Translations under genes and position numbers: made by a program
The notes under the pieces: generated by a model
Databases searched by the model: none
What the model saw: the letters and a program-made list of their open reading frames with translations, nothing else
Told to the model about the DNA's origin: nothing
Shown: positions 54,961-64,000 of the stretch, in pieces
Layout of the letters: each line of letters starts with the position of its first letter
How positions within the stretch are numbered: the stretch's first letter is position 1
Assembly (NCBI GenBank): GCA_022457155.1
Contig: JAJGOT010000221.1
Span: 335,001-399,000 of the forward strand
Direction: 5' to 3'
DNA length: 64,000 bases
Origin: Cladopsammia gracilis
Taxonomy: Eukaryota; Cnidaria; Anthozoa; Scleractinia; Dendrophylliidae

Positions 54961-55059
54961 TGACAAAAAATACAAAGGAAATTAATGTTTAATGAGTGTT
55001 TGGAAATCAGTTGAAACACTCCTCATTTTTGCATCCTTAATTTCTCTTTCTAAAATAAT

Positions 55060-55238
55060 TTTGTTTGAGAAGTAATATCAAACATTCGACACAGTGTTTC
55101 ATCAGATTTCCAAACACCTTGAAGTGGGTTAAAAAAAACTCGGCTGCGCCTCGTTTTTCAACCCACTTCGCGGTGTTTGGAAATCTGATGAAACACTGTA
55201 TCTCATGTTTGAAATATTACTTCTCAAACTCAAAAATA
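55060..55238. repeat. Palindromic element 1 (CATCAG..CCAAACACC family)
   Basis: CATCAGATTTCCAAACACCT with an AACCCACTTC-type inner arm is mirrored at 55166-55235, centred near 55148. The arms reach GAGAAGTAATAT at both outer ends. Confidence 0.8.
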
Positions 55239-56084
55239 ATTCATAAAGTGACCAGCCAATAAATGACACCCATTCAGGTCAGGTCAATCAATCTTGATAC
55301 CCAATGAAACACCAGATCAAGATCTTTAGGGTTTTGATTTCAGTTCAAAACCATGTTTGATCTCAAATCAAACACCTGCATATTAATGATTTTAGCAACA
55401 ATACATGTTATTCCACTCAATAATTATATAATTACATTCGAAACCTTACATTCCTTTCTTGGTCTTCAAATGTAAGCCCTCTCGTGTACCATCTTTCGAT
55501 TCGTCGTCCAATGCTCGGTGAAACAGAGTAAATCTTCAAAACAATAAGTATTACAACTGAAACTTCAGCACGACATCGACATTTTAACTTTTTTTTAAAT
55601 AATGATCAAGAAATTAAAAAAAATTATCAAGAGGATTTACTGTGCTTCAGCACCTTTTTTCTCTTCTAGAAAGCGTCGGATACCGCATATTATGCCATAA
55701 ACAGTCTTCGGTGGATATCTCTCCTCCAACTTTTTGGCCACTTCCACGACAAATTTGCTAAGCCAATAATTCAAACTCAATGCGTCCATTTCTTCAATAA
55801 GAGCAGAAAGTGACATAATCTTGTGTAAATCATAGTCCTAAACATTCCTCCCGAATCTTAGAGAACGGGAACTTGAACCGTCCGAGTAGTTTGCAATTCG
55901 TAGAAAATGGATCTTGCCCATTTGTTTTTATATTGTTCTTCGACAACCGTTTTGGCCTCCCTAAATCGAGACGCTTCTGCATCGCATATGGTCTCATACC
56001 AAATGGCGAAATACAACAAGCTTAATACAATTATTCATGTGACGGAATTTGAAAAGGACAAAGCCAAAAAACTAACACTGAATA
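55239..56084. other. No gene seen
   Basis: AT-rich sequence without a recognisable exon of the receptor gene; short frames at 55907-56161 overlap the next palindrome. Confidence 0.5.
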
Positions 56085-56265
56085 ATTCTGTATTGTTTCA
56101 TTTGAGAAGCCAGATCAAAAACTCGTGCTTCGGGTTTCATCAGGGTATCCAAACACCTTGAAACAATAAAAGCACTCGGCCGAAGCGGCCTCGTGCTTTC
56201 ATCTGTTTCTCGGTGTTTGGATACCCTGATGAAAACCTCGCACTCGTTGTTGATCTATTACTTTA
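56085..56265. repeat. Palindromic element 2 (CATCAG..CCAAACACC family)
   Basis: CATCAGGGTATCCAAACACC is mirrored by GGTGTTTGGATACCCTGATG around a GC-rich centre (CGGCCGAAGCGGCC). It shares the outer-arm words with element 1 but has a different loop, so the two are diverged members of one family. Confidence 0.8.
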
Positions 56266-56361
56266 CACTTTACAAACCGTTAATGTTGAAGATGTTATGG
56301 CTTAAATGTTGAAGAAAAGAAGGGGTGAAAGAAGTAACGAATTTGATATGTACGTTGGAGC

Positions 56362-56519
56362 AGGGGCGTAGCCAGGACTTTTTCAGAGGTACGCACAATC
56401 ACTGTTTTCAAACACTCCCCCTACCTCCTCCACCACCCCCAAGTCCCAAATCTTTCTTTTTCTTTGACTTTTTTTAGGTACGCACGTGCGTACGTGCGTA
56501 CAGGTAGCTACGCCCCTGA
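56362..56519. mobile_element. Small MITE with CAGGGGCGTAGC termini
   Basis: CAGGGGCGTAGCCAGGACTT at the left and GTAGCTACGCCCCTG at the right are inverted. The CAGGGGCGTAGC end is common among animal hAT-like elements. No clear 8-bp duplication is visible. Confidence 0.7.
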
Positions 56520-57036
56520 GGAGTCTTAGTTTTTAAAGAGGAAATGCTTTAGGTAGCATAATATATTATCTTCTATGATTTATGTTCGATGTGGTGTCAT
56601 CTCGTACTTAGTCTTGAATAATTTATTACCAGAATAGATCGCAGGTACGAAACTCTAGAAGGTACCACGTGCTAATGTTTTTTTTTTCCGCCGTTTCTCA
56701 TTTTTATAGCTGTTTGTAGAAGGCTTGTATTACACTACCGAATATGTAAAATATAAAAGTAACGTTATACATCTTATTCCAAAATGGGGGACAATTTATT
56801 ATTCTTTTGTATGCATTTCAATTAGTCCTCTTTGCCTCATTTTAGCGTGAAAATTATGTTGTATTTTGTACATGCTGACGAGGAAACAAGGGCTAATTAA
56901 CATACACATATGAAATTGGCCACTATTCTGGAATAAGGTGTATTGTTGTAGTGACTTGTTGAATAACGTGATTTGTGATTTATATTGTTTAATTAGTCCA
57001 CTTATGCTAAGAAAAATGATGCTGTGGTAGTTATAA
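56520..57036. other. No gene seen
   Basis: It holds short AT-rich frames only. Nothing recognised. Confidence 0.5.
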
Positions 57037-57355
57037 GCTATAGCGATATTTCTCGTTACGTCACCTATTGTTATAAATGTGCCAACCAGAGAACTTTTGG
57101 CTGTTGAAACAAATAGTTCTTTTGTTTAATAGTTGGCAAATTTGAATAAAAAACAAATTTGACGTAATGTTTGTAAACAGAGAAATATCGCTATAGATGA
57201 TTTTCATTCACGTGACCTCCAGTCCTGTGGGACTCAAATGACAAAGGCCATGGCGGCCATGTTGGTGTACATAACGAAAAAAGTTCATTAAAATTCTTTT
57301 GTAGTTGTACACCAACATGGCCGCCGTGACGTAACGTGAAAACCATCTATAGCTG
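57037..57355. repeat. Two abutting inverted-repeat elements
   Basis: AGCTATAGCGATATTTCTCG (57040) is mirrored near 57180-57198. A second pair, CTATAGATGATTTTCATTCA and its complement near 57330-57352, begins where the first ends, and carries an internal ACCAACATGGCCGCC palindrome partner. They share the word CTATAG at the junction. Confidence 0.65.
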
Positions 57356-57575
57356 GAATTCTTAATTTGTTATGTACGTTTAAAGTTCGATCTTAGTAGT
57401 CATAGAGTTCTCTGAAGGAGTGTTTAAAAAATAATTTATGTATAATGCTTGGAAATATCATATTATGATTGTAGTGGTAGAGATTGTTTTTTTAAGATTT
57501 GAGATTAATTTTGAAGGTGTAAGATTTTTGGCATAGTTTTGAGTATGCTTTGTGGAAATGGTAATTAAATTTTAA

Positions 57576-58108
57576 AGTGCCACTACGACGAAACTTTTTG
57601 TATTTCTTTTCCGCTTTTTTTAACGCAAATGTATCTAATATGTTTGGACAAATGCGAACTGCTATAAATTAGATTGATATATTCTTACACAGCCGAGAAA
57701 TAGCTGGCAGAAAACCCATGAAAATCACGTAAAATCCGTCCGCCATTACTCCATTCATAAATCCGAGCCCACGTTCTACTGGTTTGCGATCTGGTACACG
57801 TGACTTGATTTGTGACGTCAATGACTCAACACGGCTCCCTCCAGGGTCACAGACAACAAAGCCAAAAGGCACGTGTTGAGTAATTGACGTCACAAAATCT
57901 TCAGGCCAACTCGATCCAACTCTCAGGGTTCGGGCCCGGTCATTTTGAATTGAGTAACGGCGGCAAGCCGAATTCGAAATGTAACGTTAAAATAATGGCA
58001 CTTCCCGTACGCGTTTTGACTTCAAACTTCGCAAGGTAAGTAACGAGTACTTATATTTCCAAAATATGAAGAGAACAGAAAATGTATATTTTTGATCATA
58101 GTGGCACT
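57576..58108. mobile_element. MITE with TTAA target duplication
   Basis: It starts AGTGCCACTACGACGAAAC and ends with the complement of AGTGCCACTATGATCAAAA, flanked by TTAA (57572-57575, 58109-58112). TTAA flanks suggest piggyBac-type mobilisation, but the termini differ from the CCCTATTC family at 12258 and 21722. Confidence 0.75.
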
Positions 58109-58112
58109 TTAA

Positions 58113-58813
58113 GAAAAAAGCTATTGTTTTTGCTCATTTACATTAGGTTCGGCTCATGAAAAGTATGGCGTCTGAACCGGGCCTAAGAGGTTTAAAGAAG
58201 GACTAGAAGAAAGAAAATGATTTTTAGAACACCAACAGACAGTTCATACCCACGCAAGAGTGCCCCAGGTTGCTTGTGGACTAACTTGGTGTCCGCCTAT
58301 TAATTAATTAACCACAAATTCTATTTTTAAAACTTCACTAAATCTTCGATATTTCTTATTTCTCTTAATTTTACAAATCCTTTGAAAAAAAAACTATTTC
58401 CTCCCCAAAATACCCAGAAATTACCCAAAAATTTACAAAACACCTCATAACATAGATTCATGAGATAAGCAGAGAGTTTTTGGATTGCTTCAAACCATGT
58501 CAAGTGGCGGAAATTTCTGGAGAAGGAAAAGGAATTGAGGCGATTGCAGCTCGAAAAGGACCTAGCTATTGCAAACGCTGAGAAAACTGCCATAAAAAAG
58601 AATTCTCGAAGATGAAAAACTACCGAGCGATAAAGAGTACACTAGAAGTGTAAACCAAGACTTGAAACCAGAGTTAAGTTCCGAAAACATCAAACAAGAA
58701 AGAAGCTGAAAGATGTAATGTTCAACATGTCACGAGCTAGGAAGTTTGCAAGATCAACTGATATATGTTCAATTTGTTAAGAAGTTCGGTAGCTGCGTGG
58801 CACTTGGATTTCA
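58113..58813. other. No gene seen; weak coiled-coil frame
   Basis: The plus strand near 58495-58615 encodes KWRKFLEKEKELRRLQLEKD followed by LAIANAEKTAIKK, a short coiled coil, with continuing coding-like sequence in another frame. It is too short and broken to assign and may belong to the adjacent element. Confidence 0.3.
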
Positions 58814-59120
58814 TGAAAAACTTTATAAATGGTATTCTAAAGTGCCAAAGTTTTTGAATACGTTCCAAACGTTTCGGGCTTTGCCCTTCTTCAGTGGAAA
58901 TATGTTCGTTGAGAAATACGCCACGACATCTAAAGTTTAAAATGATTGTCTCTTCTGAAGGTCGCGCGCGCGCATGCAAGAGACAATCATTTTAAACTTT
59001 AGATGTCGTGGCGTATTTCTCAACGAACATATTTCCACTGAAGAAGGGCAAAGCCCGAAACGTTTGGAACGTATTCAAAAACTTTGGCACTTTAGAATAC
59101 CATTTATAAAGTTTTTCATG
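58814..59120. repeat. Palindrome with hammerhead-like cores in both arms
   Basis: The arms at 58814-58953 and 58978-59120 are near-perfect complements, separated by a (CG)n-containing spacer of about 25 bases. Each arm holds CTGAAGAAGGGCAAAGCCCG followed by AAACGTTTGG. The right-arm core (59038-59073) has CUGAAGA, helix GGGC/GCCC, GAAAC, and a 5-bp ACGUU/AACGU hairpin followed by UA. One extra base before helix II and a poor helix I leave activity open. A Penelope-like 3' end origin is likely. Confidence 0.65.
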
Positions 59121-59655
59121 ATATATGTTCAGTCTGTCGATATTACCATTATGATGATTAACAAGAAATCTCGAAATCAGTAAAAGTGAAATTTTGCGCG
59201 TTGAAGATTTCGCATTGAAAATCCCACATAAACATCTTGAAATATGGTATATGGCATATATATTTTGCAAGAATAAAAAAAGTTGTATGTTTGATTTCAA
59301 ATAAATCGCAATAACATTTCAAACCTAACTATTTGTGTACTGGTAATAAAGGGATCGGGAGATTATCACTGGTTTTGTAAAATTACTTAAAGAAAGTGTC
59401 AAAAAGTAGCTTGATGTTATTTTTGTACACCTTCAAAGTCATCGCTTCATGTGCAATTTTTGGATATTTTTCGATTTTAATCGCTCTTGCAAAAATCTTA
59501 GGAAGGGCTCGATGGATTTTTTTCAAAACGTTCACCACGCATGCTTACCGATGTGCAAAATATTATCTGAAAGTTTTATTGACATTGATTCACTAGAACG
59601 CCTTTTAATTTATAGATGAAGACGACGTACGCCGGAACCGGCCAAAACGTTCGCG

Positions 59656-60241
59656 TTATGGCCCTGTCACACTATTGCGTATCGTACTAGCGTATGACAG
59701 CGTATGAAAAATATCACTCATACCCTGACATACGCTAGGGGTACGTTAGGCATAGGTTGTATACGTTGCAAGCATGGTCGCATACGATGGCATACGTTGG
59801 CATACGGCGAGGTAGAAATTTTTTTTAAGCATGCTTAAAAATTTTGTGCGTATTCGGACGTATGGTTTATACGCTAAGCATACGCTAGGCATACGCTGAA
59901 TACGAGAGAGTTACACAAGAAGTACGTTACTCATAGGTCAAGTACGCTGGTCATACGCTGTATTTTCAAGGGAATTTTGTGCGTATGAAAATTATTTTAT
60001 GAATTTTCATACGCAACTCATACGTTTCTTAGGCCCCGTCCACACGTATCCGGATATTTTTGAATCCGCAACTTTTTTGTTACGGATTAGAAAATATTCG
60101 CGTCCACACGTAGCGTATTCGAATCGTATTTGCCCGAATTCGCCGGATACGTGTGGACGGAAGGCCAATCCGCAATAAAAAAGTTGCGGATTCAAAAATA
60201 TCTGGACGGGGCCTTAAATACACAATACTGTGACAGGGCCT
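59656..60241. mobile_element. MITE with GGCCCTGTCACACTATTG termini
   Basis: GGCCCTGTCACACTATTGCG at the left is mirrored by CAATACTGTGACAGGGCC at the right. The interior repeats CATACGCT/AGCGTATG words. The GGCCCCGTCC element at 60031-60213 is inserted in it. Confidence 0.75.
60031..60213. mobile_element. GGCCCCGTCCACACGTATCC palindromic MITE, copy 1
   Basis: Its ends GGCCCCGTCCACACGTATCC and TCTGGACGGGGCC are inverted, with inner palindromes built on TTGCGGATT and GTGTGGACG. It is nested in the previous element. Confidence 0.8.
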
Positions 60242-60261
60242 TTACAAATTCACTTTTTTAA

Positions 60262-60508
60262 GGCCCTGTCCACACGTATCCGGATATTTTTAAATCGGCA
60301 ACTTTTTTGTTGCGGATTAGAAAATATTCGCGTCCACACGTAGCGTATTCGAATCGTATTTGTCCGTCCACACGTATCCGGATTCGCTCTAGCAGCCAGG
60401 GTTTCTCTTTAAATGTTGTCAAAAAAGCATACGCAAAGGCCAAGTAGCGAATTCAAAAAGTTGCGAATTCGTGAGCCGAATTCGCCGGATACGTGTGGAC
60501 GGGGCCTA
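60262..60508. mobile_element. GGCCCCGTCCACACGTATCC palindromic MITE, copy 2
   Basis: Same family; its left end reads GGCCCTGTCCACACGTATCC, a hybrid of the two neighbouring terminus types, and its right end is GGATACGTGTGGACGGGGCC. It carries an extra segment (60395-60455) absent from copies 1 and 3. Confidence 0.8.
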
Positions 60509-60837
60509 AGTTATGCTCAGTAATGATTTCAAATCAATGCACACTACATTCCTCCGTGATTGAAACATTTCAATGCATGCACTTTGATGCAAATTCTTTT
60601 TCGTTCAAAGTGCCTGCTGTAAAAACGTTTTTAAAACGCAAAGAGGCATTTATTGCTCAAAATAATCCAAAAAAGAGGCTTAAGGGAATCTAGAAGGTAG
60701 TAAGGAGATTAAAAAGGTACAATCATGCCCGGCGGGTGACAGATAATAATAGATGCACAGCAAATCAAAACGAAATGTATACATTACAGAGGAAGGCAGT
60801 ACGCATTGATTTGAAATCATTATTAAGTATAACTTAG

Positions 60838-61028
60838 GCCCCGTCCACACGTATCCGGATATTTTTGAATCCGCAACTTTTTTGTTGCGGATTGGCCTTC
60901 CGTCCACACGTATCCGGCGAATTCGGGCAAATACGATTCGAATACGCCACGTGTGGACGCGAATATTTTCTAATCCGTAACAAAAAAGTTGCGGATTCAA
61001 AAATATCCGGATACGTGTGGACGGGGCC
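60838..61028. mobile_element. GGCCCCGTCCACACGTATCC palindromic MITE, copy 3
   Basis: This is the cleanest copy, with perfect inverted ends and the internal ATCCGCAACTTTTTTGTTGC arm mirrored at 60976-61000. Its central part is the reverse complement of copy 1. Confidence 0.85.
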
Positions 61029-61607
61029 TTAAAAAAGTGAACTTGTAAAGCAAACTTTCCGGCCGGTTCGTACGTCGTCTTCATCTATAAATTTAAAGGC
61101 GTTCCAGTGAATCAATGTCAATAAAACTTTCAGATAATATTTTGCACATCGGTAAGCATGCGTAGTGAACGTTTTAAAAAATCGATCGAGCCGTTCCTAC
61201 GATTTTGCAAAAGCGGTTAAAATAAAAAATATCCTAAAATTGCACATGAAGCGATGTTAGGAAAAAAGGTAGTTATCAAGATCGCAAAAGAGAAAGTAAA
61301 CAAAACTTTGAAGGTGTATAAACATAACATCAAGCTACTTTTTGACACTATCTTTAAGTAATTTCACAAAACCAGTGTAAATCTCTTGATCACGTTATTA
61401 CCAGTAGACAAATAGTAGGGTTTGAAATGCTATAGCGATTTATTTGAAATCAAACATACAGAATTTTTTTTATTCTTGCGAAATTTATATGCCATATACC
61501 ATATTTCAAGATGTCTATGTGGGATTTCAATGCGAAATCTTAAACGCGCAAAATTTTACTTTCACTGATTTTGAGGTTTCTTGTTTATCGTCGTCATGGT
61601 AATATCG

Positions 61608-62741
61608 ATTTTACCAGAAAATATACCTTGCCAAAGTAGTGAAAATGTCACGTTGATCTGACCTGAAGAAGACCGCTTAAAAGCCGATTGAAAAATGTAG
61701 GTATGGTCTTCAGAACACTGTCTCGAAACACCTTAATATGTTCTTTTAATTGGAGACGTTCACTCAACGAGATACACAAATAATCTTATTTAACTCACTT
61801 CATTCTCTTGCTTAAGGCAGGTAGCATTACGAAGCACTTTGAACTTTTCAAACCGCGTCTTTCAATGACTACATTGTAGACCAGGAAAATGTTTATAAGT
61901 TAGTGTTTTGAGCATACGGGTCTGGTCTCCGGGCTTTTAAACGACAAGAAATTAGCCCTGAACTTTTCCATGGCATAGTGAAGCGTGGAGCGGATAATAG
62001 CAAAATCATTCGTTTTGTGAAAAAAGCGTAAGATTTCACACACATAGTCACATTGGATCATATTTTAAGTTTAATCGATTAGCCACCTGAAATTTCACCA
62101 AAAAAATTGCAAAAAAATCCAAGATGGCGGCCATTTTCCCTTTCTGCTTGAATATTTAAGATGACTTTTCCCCTTCGAATTTGCTTAAAACAAATGTTAC
62201 CGCTTTTGAAACAAAATTAAAAGGAAAGATAAGGTCTTTGTATGGTTTGGACAACTTCCGGTCAGCAGACAATAATTATTGGGTTCCCTGTGGTTTCAAC
62301 ATGACCGCCATGTTAGAGAGCGATTAATTATCAACTTATACTGTGCGGATTTTGCGGTTTTTTCACACCTGAAATGGTAAGTAAAGAAAACTCTATTTTT
62401 TTAATGGGTACATTAAATAAATGTAAGCATAGCGTTGCCAAAAATCATGTTAAAAGTCATAAAAGAAGACTTCACATTATCGTAAAAACAGAGAAAGAAA
62501 AGGCGATTTTCCAAGAGTTTTTGCCTTGTTTGTGTGTACATAAATTACTGAAAAACCCCAAAGATATGCTGAAATTATTTTTCCATGATATTTTTCATTT
62601 CGTTTTTTTTTTATCTTCTTTAGTGTGCGTGCATTTGTTCTTTACTCATATCATAAATAATTGCATTATTCACAAGGTATCGACAGTTTTTCTAACTGCC
62701 TACCTTTTCTAACTGCCCAGTTTGCCACCTAATATACAGCG
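61608..62741. other. No gene seen; ATGGCGG site and possible promoter region
   Basis: It contains CCAAGATGGCGG at 62119-62130, related to those in the TTAA elements. Otherwise I see nothing before the family member that starts near 62742. Confidence 0.45.
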
Positions 62742-64000
62742 TTGCTAAGGATGGACAAGTCTATAAAATGCAACCGGAAAACAGACTGGAGTAAGTGTTG
62801 CTTGTGTCAGCAAGAAAATAGTGAAGATCTGAAGTCACCGGTCAGAAATCCGGCCAAAAGAGAAGCAGATGGTTATACAAACATTGCAACCAACATTCCT
62901 CTCTTCGTTGCTATTAATGCTTTACCAATAGTCCTGGGTCCAGCTCGACTAGATGAAGGTGGCGGTATAGAAGAAACCTTAAGGAAGAACAATGCAAAAT
63001 ATCACCAATCATGCCGACTACTCTTCAACAATACGAAGCTACAAAGGGCAGGAAAAAAGAGCTGTTGAAACAGACGCAGTTTCAGACAATGAAAAAAGGC
63101 TAAAGAAGCAAAGAACAGTTTTACATTCCAAAGAATCAAGATGATTCTTATGTGAGAAGGATGCTCCCGAAAGTCATCTAAGGCAAGCGATAACAATGAA
63201 ACTAAACGAGAGATTAAACCAGTGTGCGAAGACCCTGAGTGATGGAAGGCTTCTTTCAATATTTAGTGCGGGAGATGTTGTGACTCAGGAGCTCAAGTAT
63301 CATCCAGCCTGCCTGGTCACATTATACAATAGAGAGCGATCCCAAGGATGGACAGGAGCAGAAAGAAAGATGCGCAATTGCCTTTTCTGAACTTGTTACT
63401 TACATCATTGAGACCACTAATTCAAGGACAGGTCCGTGTACATTCAGACTTGCAGATCTAGTTCTACTGTACAAGGAACGACTTGACCAATTGGGTATTG
63501 AATCGCAAGTTGTGAATTCTACAAGGTTAAAAGACCAGTTATTGACACATTTGCCTGAGCTAGAAGCGTATCATAAAGGTCGAAATGTGTTGCTGGCCTT
63601 TCACAGTGATATTGTCACTTTTATGGTGGAGGCAAGTAAAACCGTGTGACACCATTAACATGGCTAAATCTGCTGCAATCATACGTAAGGAGATGCCTGC
63701 TCACAAATGGACATTCGAAAAGACATTGGAGGGAAATAACATCGAAGAAGCTATCCCTCCATTTCTTCTTGAGTTGGTCTGTATGATTGAGCATGGAGCA
63801 GATATAAAATCTCAGATAAAGAATGATGCGTCCAAATCCGACCTAGCTATAGCACAACTCTTGCAATACAACTGCTTTGCAAAGTACAAAGAAGATGCAT
63901 CCACTCACAGACGTTGAAAAGATCGTGAAACTCCGCTTGCAGTTTATGTGGGGTCGTCTGTTTTTGCTAAAACTCGGAAAAAAACACCTTGTAGATATGC
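62742..64000 (+). pseudogene. Frameshifted member of an expanded cnidarian gene family, cut by the window edge
   Basis: Successive plus-strand frames give one protein's parts in order: DWSKCCLCQQ, DGYTNIATNIPLF, RLDEGGGIEETL, YHQSCRLLFNNTKLQRA (62742-63068); VVTQELKYHPACLVTLYNRE (63196-63390); CTFRLADLVLLYKERLDQLG (about 63389-63648); SAAIIRKEMPAHKW and SDLAIAQLLQYNCFAKYK (63585-63917); then PLAVYVGSSVFAKTRKK. The Cys and His pattern (CLCQ..., YH.SCR, YHPACL) suggests metal binding. I recall this architecture as a large uncharacterised anthozoan family. At least four frameshifts or stops break this copy. Function is unknown. Confidence 0.6.

Larger units (their letters stand above)
59139..61607. 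mobile_element. Large inverted-repeat element with MITE-filled centre
   Basis: The left arm (59139 to about 59655) and right arm (about 61065-61607) are complementary, for example ATCTATAAATTTAAAGGCGT at the inner right and AAGCTACTTTTTGACAC at 61336. The centre (59656-61030) is occupied by four smaller palindromic elements. No transposase was found. It may be a long-TIR DNA transposon or an inverted duplication. Confidence 0.75.

Noticed and set aside
54685..54963. 92-codon frame after exon 6 as a further receptor exon
   Set aside because: It lies in the dispersed repeat fragment and has no FN3 or membrane features.

Overview
This window is eukaryotic, AT-rich, intron-containing and mostly repetitive. 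The one well-supported cellular gene is a modular extracellular protein built from D8C, immunoglobulin and fibronectin type III domains, each on its own phase 1-1 exon. Together with DIRS, Penelope-like, Tx1/L1-like, tRNA-SINE and many TIR elements, and with remnants of gene families that I recall as expanded in corals and sea anemones, this suggests an anthozoan cnidarian. The species assignment is inference; no search was run.

Region 1 (1-23.2 kb) has no convincing cellular gene. It holds three direct copies of one long segment: A about 1379-8066, B about 9062-17858, and C about 17862-21474 (truncated). The copies share an order of short-inverted-repeat elements, an LINE 3' end and a large foldback element, but each has private insertions. 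Copy A has a 603-bp TIR element, a tRNA-SINE with a 15-bp target duplication, and a 983-bp retroelement-like insert. Copy B has a 1.16-kb solo LTR and a 1.83-kb composite insert. B and C share a 0.4-kb MITE that A lacks. A nested pair of MITEs (21630-23164) closes the region.

Region 2 (23.4-54.6 kb) is the gene, on the plus strand: signal-peptide exon, D8C exon, a 23.9-kb intron, then Ig, Ig, FN3 and FN3 exons. All introns are phase 1, so the assembled frame stays open for about 566 codons; the 3' end was not found. The giant intron holds tandem tRNA-like units, a degenerate DIRS retrotransposon, two opposed arrays of a 9-bp monomer (one with a 792-bp higher-order period), a Tigger/pogo transposase 3' end with a PIP box, a (GA)n tract of about 0.5 kb, a broken zinc-finger-family pseudogene, and an inverted pair of Penelope GIY-YIG fragments just upstream of the first Ig exon. 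Several repeat families occur as nested inverted pairs across this intron.

Region 3 (54.6-64 kb) is a mosaic of palindromic and TIR elements, including a 2.5-kb inverted repeat with smaller MITEs in its centre and a palindrome with hammerhead-ribozyme-like cores. The window ends in a frameshifted copy of an expanded, uncharacterised cnidarian gene family that runs off the right edge.
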